From Acholoe squamosa (Eukaryota > Annelida > Polychaeta > Phyllodocida > Polynoidae), in NCBI GenBank assembly GCA_949317995.1, contig OX439037.1, positions 18,402,324 through 18,466,323 on the forward strand: a DNA stretch of 64,000 nucleotides, read 5' to 3'. The notes beneath the pieces are model-generated. The model had not been told where the DNA came from. It made no database searches and saw nothing but the letters and a program-made list of their open reading frames with translations. The stretch's first letter is position 1. Every line of letters starts with the position of its first letter. The position numbers and the translations under genes were made by a program. Below are positions 41,708 through 54,100 of this stretch, one piece after another.

Positions 41708-42470
41708 GGGTGCTGAGGCTGCTGGAGGCAGTTCTTTATGTTACATGTGTTGAAGTTACTAGAGGTTGCTGTTTGTTACCGATATTGAGGCTATTGAATA
41801 ATGTTCTTTGTGGTACAGTGATTGAGACTACTGAATGCTGTTGTTTATGCTACAGACATTGAGGCTATTGAATCCTGTTCTTTTTGGTACAGACAGTGAG
41901 GCTACTGAATATTGTTGTTTGTGCAACAGACATTGAGGCTACTGAATATTGTTGTTTGTGCTACAGACATTGAGGCTACTGAATATTGTTGTTTGTGCTA
42001 CAGACATTGAGGCTACTGAATATTGTTGTTTGTGCAACAGACATTGAGGCTACTGAATATTGTTGTTTGTGCTACAGACATTGAGGCTACTGAATATTGT
42101 TGTTTGTGCTACATACATTGAGGCTACTGAATATTGTTCTTTTTTTACAGACATTGAGGCTACTGAATGTTGTTCTTTGTGTGACAGACATTAAGGCTAC
42201 TGAATGTTGTTCTTTTTGTGACAGACATTGAGGCCACTGAATATTGTTCTTTTTGTGACAGGCATTGAGGCTACTGAATATTGTTCTTTTAGTGACAGAC
42301 ATTGAGGCTACTGAATGCTGTTTTTTGTGGTACAGCCTACTGAATGTTGTTTATGTTACAGAGATTGAGGCTACTGAAAGCTATTGTTTGTTACAGATGT
42401 TGAGGCCACTGGATGTTGTTGTGTTTGTTACAGACATTGAGGCTACTGGTATTGAATAAGCTATTCATTG
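41708..42470. repeat. 37-bp minisatellite upstream of the GPCR gene
   Basis: About 19 units of TTGTTGTTTGTGCTACAG + ACATTGAGGCTACTGAATA. Several central units are identical and the flanks degenerate. Each unit has a T-rich tract followed by CAG and then a short stretch, which is the layout of a 3' splice site. Degenerate units continue to about 42850 with interruptions. Confidence 0.92.
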
Positions 42471-42827
42471 TTATAGAGGTTGAGGCTAATGAAGGTTATA
42501 TTGTCACATCTCACTACAATGGCTTTCAATAAGCGGGTCACCCAGATAACCCCCTGAACAGACTAGAGTATGTACATAGTGTTCCACTGTATTTTTAAAC
42601 TTCAGGTAATCGCCTCAGAATTTTACTTGAAACAGAGGTGGCCGATATATCAGGATTTGACTGTAGTTTGTCACAGATGTTGGGTTTAGTTTGTTACATA
42701 TTTTGAGGCTACTGAATGCTTTCTTTGTAGAGGCATTTAATGCTATTATTTGTTACAGAGGCCACTGAAGGCCGCTATAGTTTGTTACAGATTCTGGGTT
42801 TTATGGAGAACTTTGTTGATGTTTCAG

Positions 42828-44927
42828 ATGTTGAGGCTATTGAAGACTGTTGTGATGATCGTGCTGCTGCTTCTACCTCCTGATGGGTACCTCTGTGTGG
42901 AGCGTCATCAGGATGCCCCTCCTCAAATCAGACCCAAAAATAATTCTCAGGAAGCTACAGCGTCAAGTGCTGCCTTTAATCAAGATGTGGAAACAGTGAT
43001 GATGCCAGCTCAAACTAGCCTGTCAGCTGAAGGAGTTAATGACAAGAATAGCTCTCAAGATACTAGTGGCAGTATAGGCCTAGAAACATCCTCTGTGATT
43101 AATGCAGAGGCAATAACAGGCCTGCCAAATTCAACTGGAAGTAATACAAAAACGGTTGCAGAATCAACAATATCAACTCAACGCAATGTAGAGGACGTTG
43201 CAGGCTCACCTCCATCGAATACAGAGATGCCAGGCCAGCCAACATCAACTAGAGAAACCACAGGCCTGCTAACATCAAGTAGACATTCTACAGGAGACAC
43301 AGCAGCCCTAACAACATCAACAAGACTGACTACAGGCCTGGAAACATTGGTTGGGCATTCCCTAGAAGAGTCAGAGGGCCAATTTCTATCAACTAGAGAG
43401 ACGCCAGCCCTGCCAACATCAGTTGGACAACCAATGGGAGATACAGACGGCCAACTGACATCAACTAAAGATACAACAGTCCAGTCAACGCCAATTGGAC
43501 AATCAATAGGAGAGACAGTGGGCCTGCTATCATCAAGTGAAAGTGATAGGGAGTGGATGGCAGATCTATTAACATCAACTGAAAGCAAGGTAGAAGGGAA
43601 TGCAGCAACAACAGCAACTTACCAAAACTCTCTGATAAGAGATACAAAAAATATCACTGAGTACTGTTTCACATGGTGGCACTATAACAAGAGGTGGTTC
43701 TACCCATGTAGAGAATCATCCAACCCCATGCAGAGAGAAAATGAGGCCTTGCTGAAATGTCTCCATGATATTAGAAACAAGCATTGGCTATCTTCATCAA
43801 AAGAAATAAATATCTTGAATCTTCTCCCTGAAGGTGCACAGTGTGGTGAACCTGGTGATATGTATGCAGAGATATGCATTTTGGTTGGCAATGCATTTGG
43901 GATAAGAAAGAACTTTACGAGACACATAAAAATTCATACAGATGGACCTACACTGACTTATTTACATTATGATGTTTACATTGATATGGGGATAGACTTT
44001 TCAAACACAACTGCTTTCTTTTTATTCACTATAAGATCTCAAGATGAATGTGGTGTTTTGGCAGAAAGAATTGACCAAGGGTTAAAATATGGTGGACAGA
44101 AAATTGCTGTACGTGAGTTCTTTCTGCCATATATGGAGACCTACTGTCTAATACATAGCACTGGTGATACATTGTACCCTGAACACTGTGTCGCAACACT
44201 GATAAATCAAAAGGCGGACAGTAATTGTTCTAAAGTCCCGTACTATGCCTTGGAGAGGGGATACACTTGGGCCTCATGTATAAATTCCAAACCTCATGGG
44301 TTTTGTCTGGTAGAGGGTGTGGAGGATACAAGTGGAAAACGTACACTAATATACAGGACATGTTTAAAGTTTGTCACAGAGGGTCCAACTAGAGATTCTA
44401 ACTGGAAATCACAACTTGTGACTAAATGCTTGGAAGAGAGTCCCAGTAGGGTCCAAGGTAATCAGACCAGTCTGATGGAAATGGACATCCATGAAAAGGA
44501 TACAGGTCTACTCGATCTTGCTTGTTTCATATATGGAGGGTTTTATGCATACACTGGAATTGGGTCGATTCTATTTACTTATATACACCCAGTTGTGCTT
44601 ACTTTAGAGAGCATAGGTCTTTTGATAAATTTTCTTGCAGCATATGACCTTCTTCTTCCTGAAAATAGGAAGTCTTCAGCCAACATCTACCTCGCAGTCA
44701 TTGTCATGTCAAACATGTTGCAAGTCCTACTTAAAATTCTTGGATATGTCTTCAGAATTTTAAGCGTTTTTGACCAGTATGCAACGTGCTCCATATTGCA
44801 TGCATTGGAGTTTGCAGTCAATGATCTGTTACTCCTGCTAACGTTGGCTTTAAGCGTGGAGCGGTGTATCGCTATCTGTAAACCCTTCCTTAGGGTCACA
44901 TGGTGCACAGTGTCACGATCAGTCCAA
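42828..44927 (+). CDS. GPCR exon 1 (signal peptide, ectodomain, TM1-TM3)
   Basis: The ATG at 42828 begins right after TTTCAG in a degenerate minisatellite unit. The exon encodes the 24-residue repeats (GQPMGDTDGQLTSTKDTTVQ and relatives, about 43350-43560), the Cys-rich ectodomain, TM1 (VVLTLESIGLLINFLAAYDL), TM2 (IYLAVIVMSNMLQVLLKILG) and TM3. It ends at CAA followed by GTAAGT (donor at 44928), phase 0. An alternative ATG is 42855. If 42828 is not the true start, TTTCAG/ATG could instead be a splice acceptor of an upstream exon. Confidence 0.8.
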
Positions 44928-47900
44928 GTAAGTACTACAAAGCCCCACGTATAAGGCCACCCATATATTATAAGCCACATTCTGACTTTGTTAAGATGCT
45001 ATAAGCTGCACCAGGAGTCTGAAACGGTCCCTATTCCTTGCTTAAGTCTATGCATGTAAAATTGACTCCAGTCATTCTGAAGTATTATCATATCTACACA
45101 GAATTAAACGTCAATTTGAATGCTGATTCAGTACATCAATAAGATTCCTTGATATCCGGATAGTTTCCCCTCTCTGTATTTATTGTATTCTCGTTAACTC
45201 TTTCTGTTTTTAGGCTCACCTTGGACACATTGAGGTGTAAATGTGTGGAAAGTCTTGGTACTTATGGGTGGGAATTTCTGGTATAGCAGTCCTGTACTAG
45301 CATGAAATGTGATTAGTATTCTTTTCTTGCAGGTGGTGATTGCATCTGTTGTTATAACAGTCTCAATGAATTCACTGCGAGGAGTTATCTTTAGTGATGT
45401 GGACATCCATTTCTTCATTGGGGGCAATGAGCGAGAAGGACATGAATTATTTGCACAATTCAAAGAATGTTTTCTGGACACCTCAGCAATAGGTTCTGAG
45501 ATTTCATCCAAAGTTAACCTTGTTTTATCAAGTGTGACTGTTTTCATCCCCTGGTCTATCATCGTTGTGCTAAACATCATCATCGTTGTCACTCTACGCA
45601 GACACCAGCAAGCCAGATCAAATATGACCTCAGCTGTAAGTATCATAATGGTAGTATAACTAACTTGAAAAAAGTTATTAAAAGTGTTTCTTTTAGCAAC
45701 CTATTGTCTTCTACAAAATTAGTAAACTGCACTATATTTTGATAAAACGGACAGATGGACATATCATATAACTGTCTGATGATAATTCTTGAATATGTTG
45801 GTATTTTTCAATGAAGGTTTGGCTTAGTCCACTGATTTCACTTAAAGCAGCTTATCCATCTTTGTCTCTCCTCCTTTTTGTTCCCACTTTGTGTCCCTCA
45901 GTAGGAGGGTAATTGATATGATGCGATTCATTTTGATTACAATTATCAAGATTTTGTGTCAATATTTCGATCATGTTGATATTCTATGTTGATACTTCAA
46001 TTAGTTCAATATTAACTCCAAATTCGCAAGGAGGGTAAATGAAGCAGGGAGTATAGAACACAAACACTCTTTTTGTGATTTTTGACCTTGAGGGTTATTC
46101 TTAAAAAAATCACCATGCATCTGTTGTGACCACCTAACTGCTAAAGATGTATTTTCTTTTGGTCAAGGGGTTGAAAAAATTCTGACCTCCCTCAAACCCA
46201 CCAGCCCCCCTCCCCCTGTTGTTAAAAAATTATCACTCCCTAATCAGCATGTTATTGTCAAGCTTTTAGACCAAAATTTATCTATAGAAATAGACTATAA
46301 AACTATTATGCGTTTAATGTATGTTATGGGAACGCACTAGTGGATTTACGGGTTAATAATCCACGACCCCGAGTGCGTTCCCATAACATACATTAAGGCG
46401 TTTATCTCACATTTTTCTCCATTTTGTATTAATTTCTTACCTTATAACCCAAGAATTAATCCAGGAGAAGACATTTTGTAAGTGCATACGATCCGCTCGG
46501 TTTGCCAAGCCGTCATGGCCATGTTGTCGTTCTGCCCGACATACCTCCACCTTTACACACATTTTTCGGGTATAATCCAAGCTTGTCAAGCCCTGTTATT
46601 CTAGCACCGCCAAATATATGATCTCTAGTTGGTGTTCGCATACAATTTTTCTCCATTTTCTTCGAAATAAATAAGAATCCATTGATTTTCCATAGCGATA
46701 CGTTTCGCCACCCGCCTCCACCATGCTCGGCTTCGTGTTGACAGTGTGGGAAGGTCCCGTATGTAGGTCAGCCGGTCGCACAACGGAGCGGGTGCCGGCA
46801 CGTATCGCTATGGAAAATCAATGGATTCTTATTTATTTCAAACAAAATGAAGGAAATAGGCATGGCATGTTCATATAGGATATCTAAGGATGTCTCCCTG
46901 TTAATAACTCCACCAGGTTCCATGGATTCTAGGCTAACGAGGTGTGTAAACGTCAGGTATGTCGGACAACTTTTTCAAATCCTTGATGTAGATTCACTTC
47001 TCTCACCGGTCGACTTGGTATAATGGACAGCCAGCTCGCCTCCTGCCCCAGCGGCCGGGGATCGATTCCCTGTTGAACCCTAAACGGTTTTAACTGGAAA
47101 ACTATGGCGTGGTTGACTTTGTATACTTCGCCAATTTATTATCATGTCCAGATTGAAACTAGCACCCTCTTGAAGACGAAGAAAAGGTCTCAGAGTGTGT
47201 TATGGCTGGATAAGGATCTGGGGTTATGAGCAAAAAAGCACTGTCCAGGCCCAAATCGTGAGATAAATGGCAATAAGTATGGTTCTAATTAAAATATGTT
47301 ATTATCTAAATTATTTTATCATGAGTTCAGGCTAGTTCTGGAGAAAAAATATTGTCAATTCATTGTAGCTATATAATGCGTTTCTTGATGAGATAATCGT
47401 GATTCCTGTAATTCCGATTTTTATCTGTAGGCCTATCAATGAAACTCATAGCACAGACTGACAAAGTAAACAATTATGAAATTTGGATTTTTCTCATAAC
47501 AAATATTATCTTGGCTATTAAAATAGCATTGAATAAGCATACTTACCATTTAATCTCAAATAGTTTATAAGAAAATGCAACAGTGTGCTTGTGCTCTATA
47601 CTTCCCACTGTGGTTACATTGTTTGGGATTTGAGGTATAGTCCCCATAATCACAACAGGTGGTAGTTTGCACTCAAAATTGTCATATTAGGTCAAATCTC
47701 ACATGGCAAAATTGAGCTCAAATATCTCTCCGATTTACCATCTGTTGCGAATTTGGGGCCAATTTCGCCATGTCGGATTCGACCTATTGGATTCTCTTCC
47801 TGGTGTTACATAATTATAAGTCCCTAACACCTTCCTAATTTACTCTTTTCAGGTAACGACAGACATCAGTGTCAGTGCAACGCGAGTCATTGCAAGGCTG

Positions 47901-48212
47901 CTGTTATTGAGCTGGATCATATTCATCATTCCCAATCTTGGGTATGTCTTACTCAATCCTCTGACCCAGTACATTCCAAACCCATATAAACATGATGTAC
48001 GTACAATATTCCACTTAGTGACATTACTCTGCTTAGTAATCAAACTCACATTGATATCAACGGTATATCTTGGTGGCCAAGGACATGTTCAGGAAAAACT
48101 CAAATTCTTCAAAGATGGTATTAATAGCATAGTCAGCAGGATCGGCAAATCCTCAACTGCATCAACATTGGGTGACACTAGCACTGGCCTGAGGGCTCCT
48201 AGCCACCAGTAA
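42828..48212 (+). CDS. Rhodopsin-like GPCR with mucin-like ectodomain (three exons)
   Basis: Joined exons 42828-44927, 45333-45635 and 47853-48212 keep one phase-0 frame of 919 residues. It starts MLRLLKTVVMIVLLLLPPDG, a good signal peptide. The extracellular part is long: a Ser/Thr-rich region with imperfect 24-residue repeats, then a Cys-rich region of about 250 residues. Seven membrane segments follow. TM3 ends in LSVERCIAICKPF, the E/DRY-type class A signature. TM2 has SNM where an Asp is typical, TM6 lacks CWxP (FIIP instead), and TM7 reads ISTVY in place of NPxxY, so this is a divergent receptor. Ligand unknown. A poly(A) signal AATAAA lies at 48403-48408. It is the only convincing host gene here. 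Confidence 0.85.
45333..45635 (+). CDS. GPCR exon 2 (TM4-TM5)
   Basis: It follows a pyrimidine tract and CTTGCAG, starts in phase 0 (VVIASVVITVSMNSLRGVIF = TM4), and encodes TM5 (SSVTVFIPWSIIVVLNIIIV) and the start of the third intracellular loop. It ends TCAGCT/GTAAGT at 45635. Confidence 0.85.
46314..46396. repeat. Fold-back element, perfect 25-bp arms
   Basis: Arms 46314-46338 (TTAATGTATGTTATGGGAAC...) and 46372-46396 are exact reverse complements, with a second inner stem (GTGGATT/AATCCAC). Located in GPCR intron 2. Confidence 0.92.
46664..46839. repeat. Fold-back MITE, perfect 39-bp arms
   Basis: Arms 46664-46702 (start GAAATAAATAAGAATCCATT) and 46801-46839 are perfect reverse complements; similarity extends imperfectly about 10 bp further out (TTTTCTTC / AAACAAAA). 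The loop is 98 bp. No target duplication is clear. Located in GPCR intron 2. Confidence 0.92.
47007..47083 (+). repeat. tRNA-like SINE head or tRNA pseudogene
   Basis: Has an A-box-like TGGTATAATGGACAGCC (about 47015) and B-box-like GGGATCGATTCCC (47058-47070) at tRNA spacing. It does not fold into a clean cloverleaf by eye and the ends do not pair well, so I do not call a functional tRNA. Located in GPCR intron 2. Confidence 0.5.
47853..48212 (+). CDS. GPCR exon 3 (TM6-TM7 and C-tail)
   Basis: Acceptor CTCTTTTCAG ends at 47852. Phase 0 reading VTTDISVSATRVIARLLLLS leads to TM6 (WIIFIIPNLGYVLL) and TM7 (RTIFHLVTLLCLVIKLTLIS). The short C-tail is Ser/Thr-rich and stops at 48212. The preceding 2.2-kb intron carries two long hairpins. 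Confidence 0.85.
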   Translation, partial: VTTDISVSATRVIARLLLLSWIIFIIPNLGYVLLNPLTQYIPNPYKHDVRTIFHLVTLLCLVIKLTLISTVYLGGQGHVQEKLKFFKDGINSIVSRIGKSSTASTLGDTSTGLRAPSHQ

Positions 48213-51125
48213 TTTTGGGTGCAGGCCCATAGTATTCTTATGAGGAGGTTACCTTCCTGTGTCAGGCTGACCTGCTGGAGGGATGTAGAAATATCAGGAA
48301 AAGACCATAGGTTGTAAGGTCTTGAATGCCAATCCTTCACAAATCAGACAAATTTCTTTTTCATTGATACAATGCCTAAAAGCCATTTTAACACATTTGA
48401 CTAATAAAAGCAGACATTGGTATTTACAAATACAGGGCACTATATTAGCTGTCTGTATTTCAAATAATGAGGGGGTATAGGACAGGTGGTATTCAAATAA
48501 GGACCTATGTGGTATATTATGGTGATTACCTAGTAGGTAGGTGGGAGGGGGATAGACGCCCAATGACCCAGTACATGCTGCCACAATTGAGGTTTCTTTT
48601 TTGCGGAAATTGACACACTTTCACCATTACCCTGTTAACACAATTTGTTCCATTGTGCATCAATCTATATACCATATTGACAAATGGGTCCCACACTTAT
48701 GTTTTTTAAAGAAATGGCTGCCCCTGGAAAGTTGTACATATTTCGGAAATCGTGAATTAGCATTTAGGCCTAAAAATTGCTGTTAAATGCAAGCAAACAG
48801 ATTTGATCTTCAAATTAAGCCCAAAAGCTCAATTTATGAATTATGCAACAGATTGAAGATAATGCTGACTTAAAAAAAAAGTCTTTTCTCAAATTTTTAA
48901 ATAGCATCCTTTCCAAGATAAACAACCCCATCTTCATGATGCCTGCGTATGCCCAATACTCACTGACATGTTAAAATGTATAATATCAATCTTTAGGCCT
49001 ATTCTGATAACTATTGAAATTTGTAATATTTTTCCCAAAATGGCAGATACACAAACATGTGATGTTATGCCATTTTTACGCAATAATGCAGAAATATCAC
49101 ATTCTAGATGAAAAGGATTAATTTGTTGCAGAAATACCTTGTATTGACTCCTGATGTAAGCCACACCAAACACTTTCTAATCCGAAGGCACGATTGACAT
49201 AGCAGATTGATGTTTAGGACAAGCATAAAGAGTTTGAAAAACAGCCATTTTGATGAAAAATATGTCAACTTTCATCAATCCTGAAGGTCATTGGAAGTCA
49301 AATATAGGCAATTTTGTTACAACCCATATGTCAACCCATTTAGGGATTGGTCAAAGCAAAAAACAGAATGACTACTGACGACCGTCAGTCACTGATGGAC
49401 AGCATATTCCATTATCAATGGGGCCATAGTTTTTCTAGTTCTATTAGAGTATGCTATCTTGGTTCCTGTTTTATTCCCATGTCTATTATATACCATTATC
49501 ACATCATACCGGCAGCCATCACTCTTGGCCTGTGCATAACCCCATGACCTCATTCACCCATATATTGAGAGAGGTGAGTCACGTGACTGAGTTAAGGATC
49601 CTTAAGGTCAATAAGCTCCGTAGGCTTCCCTGAAGGATCCCTTAGATTAGAAGCGACTATAAGGGCGTTCACGGAGGTGCAAGGTGTATCTTATATGCAA
49701 GGATCTATGGTATTATATATGGTGTTAGTGAAACTAGGTGATTCAAATGTCTTGCAAAGTCAATATGGGAGTCTTTCAATAATTTCCATATACTGCACAG
49801 GATTGGTCAAGACCATTTGATACATCACCTGATCACTTAAAAGAGAATACCATAGGAAACCTTTTTGAAACCTCCCCAGCTGGGAGGGTGGTGCGGGCAG
49901 GAACAGTGGGGCTCTAAACCTCTGTGCCATAGAGTATGAGAGAGACATTACTCAAAATCACAAAATCATTTAAAGATTAGAAGAAAAATGAACAGAAAAA
50001 TCGAAAATAAACAGGACTTTTTAAACCTGAGGATACGTTGAAAAAATGCAGCCAATTAAGCAAAAGAAATAACTCCTTTAAGAAAAATAGAGAGATTTGT
50101 AACCCAGGGGTCAGAAGTAGGAAGACTCAATTGGACCCTTATCTTATCTCTTATCTCCGATCTTCTCAAAACTACTCCTGACTGACCACTAACTGTGACC
50201 TTTGTAGGACTCGCTAATGAAAGTGAAATATTTATTTTGGCCCAAGTGCTGCACTCTTGAACAAAAAGGAAGACGGGTATAAAGGCTTTGTGGGAGCTGG
50301 TTCTGTGACATAGGACTGGTGCAAGAAAGGATACCCAATTCGAGTGAACCTTTGCATTTAATTCATTTTTTCATGCATGATATATCCTACACAGAAGACA
50401 TACCACCCAATAGCACTAAGCTGGCCACAGGCAAGACACTCCAACTAAGGAGTGTGATTTGTCGAAGATAAATAAATCTATTACACAGACACACACACAC
50501 ACATTTTGCAGCTGTTTTGGTCAGAAATGTTGAAAATTCTTTTGTGCAGAATGGAATAAAAGATATTTAATCATGATAGATATGGAGCTGTGAGTTATAT
50601 TAAACCTATGGGGCATTAATATCTCACTGATCCCAACATTAGATACAATGCTATAACAGAGGATATGTAGGTGAATGGTTACTACTGCTATAACAGAGTA
50701 TATGATGAGTTTATTTCCATAAATCTTTGAAAATGCAATTACTCTAATCAGGGTCTGATATTTAGAACTTTCTCTATTGTATACATGACCTCCACAATCC
50801 GCCCCCACATTTCCCGCCTGTTAGTTTTTGTGTTTCTCTTGCTATTAGTAGACTGCTATTACTCAGACCTGGGGAAACAGGTACATAAACCTATCATTAC
50901 ACTACTCATTTTTGCATTGCATTTCACATCCCTGTATCATATATATTTAAGCTGTATTGTATTTGAAACTGAAGGTAAGCAATCCGTAGGCTATATCCAC
51001 ATTGGTATGTGATCTGTTAATTGAATCGTTTATTGAATCTTGTGGTAATCAATCCTAAGTTGGCGGCTCTCAAATCGTCAATTGTAATTTCATCAAGTGA
51101 ATTGGTTTGATGCGATACATACTGG
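48213..51125. other. Downstream of the GPCR: no gene recognised
   Basis: Holds the GPCR poly(A) signal at 48403. Other short frames are not protein-like. A CA microsatellite lies at about 50486-50502. Confidence 0.45.
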
Positions 51126-54100
51126 TTATAGGACTGGCGGGTGAAGTGTTAATACTGTAACAGGAGGCCGATGGGTGAAGCGTTAATACTGTAAAAGAGG
51201 ACTGGTAGGTGGAGGGTTAATACTGTAACAGGGGACTGTAACAGAGGACTTGTGGGTGAAGGGCTAATACTGTAACAGGGGACTGGTGGGTGAGGGGTTG
51301 ATACTGTGACAGAGGACTGGTGGGTGAAGGGTTAATACTGTAACAGGGGACTAGTGGGTGAGGGGTTGATACTGTGACAGAGGACTAGTGGGTGAGGGGT
51401 TGATACTGTAACAGGGGACTGGTGGGTGAGGGGTTGATACTGTGACAGAGGACTGGTGGGTGAAGGGTTAATACTGTAACAGGGGACTAGTGGGTGAGGG
51501 GTTGATACTCTAACAGAGGACTGGTGGGTGAAGGGTTAATACTGTAACAGGGGACTAGTGGGTGAGGGGTTGATACTGTGACAGAGGACTAGTGGGTGAG
51601 GGGTTGATACTGTAACAGGGGACTGGTGGGTGAGGGGTTGATACTGTGACAGAGGACTGGTGGGTGAAGGGTTAATACTGTAACAGGGGACTAGTGGGTG
51701 AGGGGTTGATACTCTAACAGAGGACTGGCGGGTGAAGGGTTAATACTGTAACAGGGGACTAGTGGGTGAGGGGTTGATACTGTGACAGAGGACTGGTGGG
51801 TGAAGGGTTAATACTGTAACAGGGGACTAGTGGGTGAGGGGTTGATACTGTAACAGGGGACTGGTGGGTGAAGGGTTGATACTGTAACAGGGGACTGGTG
51901 GGTGAGGGGTTGATACTGTGACAGAGGACTTGTGGGTGAAGGGTTAATACTGTAACAGGGGACTAGTGGGTGAGGGGTTGATACTGTGACAGGGGACTGG
52001 TGGGTGAGGGGTTGATACTGTGACAGGGGACTAGTGGGTGAGGGGTTGATACTGTGACAGGGGACTAGTGGGTGAGGGGTTGATACTGTGACAGGGGACT
52101 AGTGGGTGAGGGGTTAATACTGTGACAGAGGACTTGTGGGTGAAGGGTTAATACTGTAACAGGGGACTAGTGGGTGAGGGGTTGATACTGTGACAGAGGA
52201 CTTGTGGGTGAAGGGTTGATACTGTAATAGGAGACTAGTGGGTGAGGGGTTGATACTGTGACAGGGGACTAGTAGGGCCCCAGACAGGTAAAATCGACAA
52301 GGGGACAAGGCTACTTCTTAAAATCGACAAGGGACATGGGGTTGGGTGACAAGGGACAAACCCACTTCTTAAGATCGACAAGGGGACAATGCCACTTCTT
52401 AAAATCGACAAGGGACATGGGGTTGGGTAACAAGAGACAAGATACATTTCTTAAAATCGACAAGTGACATGGGACCCCCCTGTCAAGGGCCCTACTAGTG
52501 GGTGAGGGGTTGACACTGTGACAGGGGACTAGTCTAGTGGGTGAGGGGTTGATACTGTAACAGGGGACTAGTGGGTGAGGGGTTGATACTGTGACAGGGG
52601 ACTAGTGGGTGAGGGGTTGATACTGTGACAGGGGACTAGTGGGTGAGGGGTTGATACTGTGACAGGGGACTAGTGGGTGAGGGGTTGACACTGTGACAGG
52701 GGACTAGTGGGTGAGGGGTTGATACTGTGACAGGGTACTAGTGGGTGAGGGGTTAATACTGTAACAGGGGACTAGTGGGTGAGGGGTTGACACTGTAACA
52801 GAGGACTTGTGGGTGAAGGGTTAATACTGTAACAGGGGACTAGTGGGTGAGGGGTTGATACTGTGACAGAGGACTTGTGGGTGAAGGGTTAATACTGTAA
52901 CAGGGGACTAGTGGGTGAGGGGTTGATACTGTGACAGAGGACTGGTGGGTGAAGGGTTAATACTGTAACAGGGGACTGTAACAGAGGACTGGTGGGTGAA
53001 GGGTTAATACTGTAATAGAGGACTGGTGGGTGAGGGGTTGATACTGTAACAGAGGACTGGTGGGTGAAGGGTTAATACTGTAACAGGGGACTGTAACAGA
53101 GGACTGGTGGGTGAAGGGTTAATACTGTAACAGAGGACTGGTGGGTGAAGGGTTAATACTGTAACAGAGGACTGGTGGGTGAAGGGTTAATACTGTAACA
53201 GGGGACTGTAACAGAGGACTGGTAGGTGAAGGGTTAATACTGTAACAGAGGACTGGTGGGTGAAGGGTTAATACTGTAACAGAGGACTGGTGGGTGAAGG
53301 GTTAATACTGTAACAGGGGACTGTAACAGAGGACTGGTGGGTGAAGGGTTAATACTGTAACAGAGGACTGGTGGGTGAAGGGTTAATACTGTAACAGGGG
53401 ACTGTAACAGAGGACTGGTGGGTGAAGGGTTAATACTGTAACAGGGGACTGTAACAGAGGACTGGTGGGTGAAGGGTTAATACTGTAACAGGGGACTGTA
53501 ACAGAGGACTGGTGGGTGAGGGGTTGATACTGTGACAGGGGACTGGTGGGTGAAGGGTTAATACTGTAACAGGGGACTGTAACAGAGGACTGGTGGGTGA
53601 AGGGTTAATACTGTAACAGGGGACTGTAACAGAGGACTGGTCGGTGAAGGGTTAATACTGTAACAGAGGACTGGTGGGTGAGGGGTTGATACTGTGACAG
53701 GGGACTGTAACAGAGGACTGGTGGGTGAGGGGTTAATACTGTAACAGAGGACTGGTGGGTGAAGGGTTAATACTGTAACAGAGGACTGGTGGGTGAAGGG
53801 TTAATACTGTAACAGGGGACTGTAACAGAGGACTGGTGGGTGAAGGGTTAATACTGTAACAGAGGACTGGTGGGTGAGGGGTTGATACTGTGACAGGGGA
53901 CTGTAACAGAGGACTGGTGGGTGAGGGGTTGATACTGTAACAGAGGACTGGTGGGTGAAGGGTTAATACTGTAACAGAGGACTGGTGGGTGAGGGGTTGA
54001 TACTGTGACAGGGGACTGTAACAGAGGACTGGTTGGTGAAGGGTTAATACTGTAACAGAGGACTGGTGGGTGAGGGGTTGATACTGTGACAGGGGACTAG

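Noticed and set aside
41708..42470. CRISPR-like or coding repeat upstream of the GPCR
   Set aside because: The 37-bp units are contiguous and degenerate at the edges, so it is a minisatellite.
46314..46396. MicroRNA precursor
   Set aside because: Perfect pairing over 25 bp with a nested palindrome fits a fold-back element better than a miRNA hairpin with bulges.
47007..47083. Functional tRNA gene
   Set aside because: Boxes A and B are present but acceptor and anticodon stems do not pair convincingly by eye, so it is reported only as tRNA-like.
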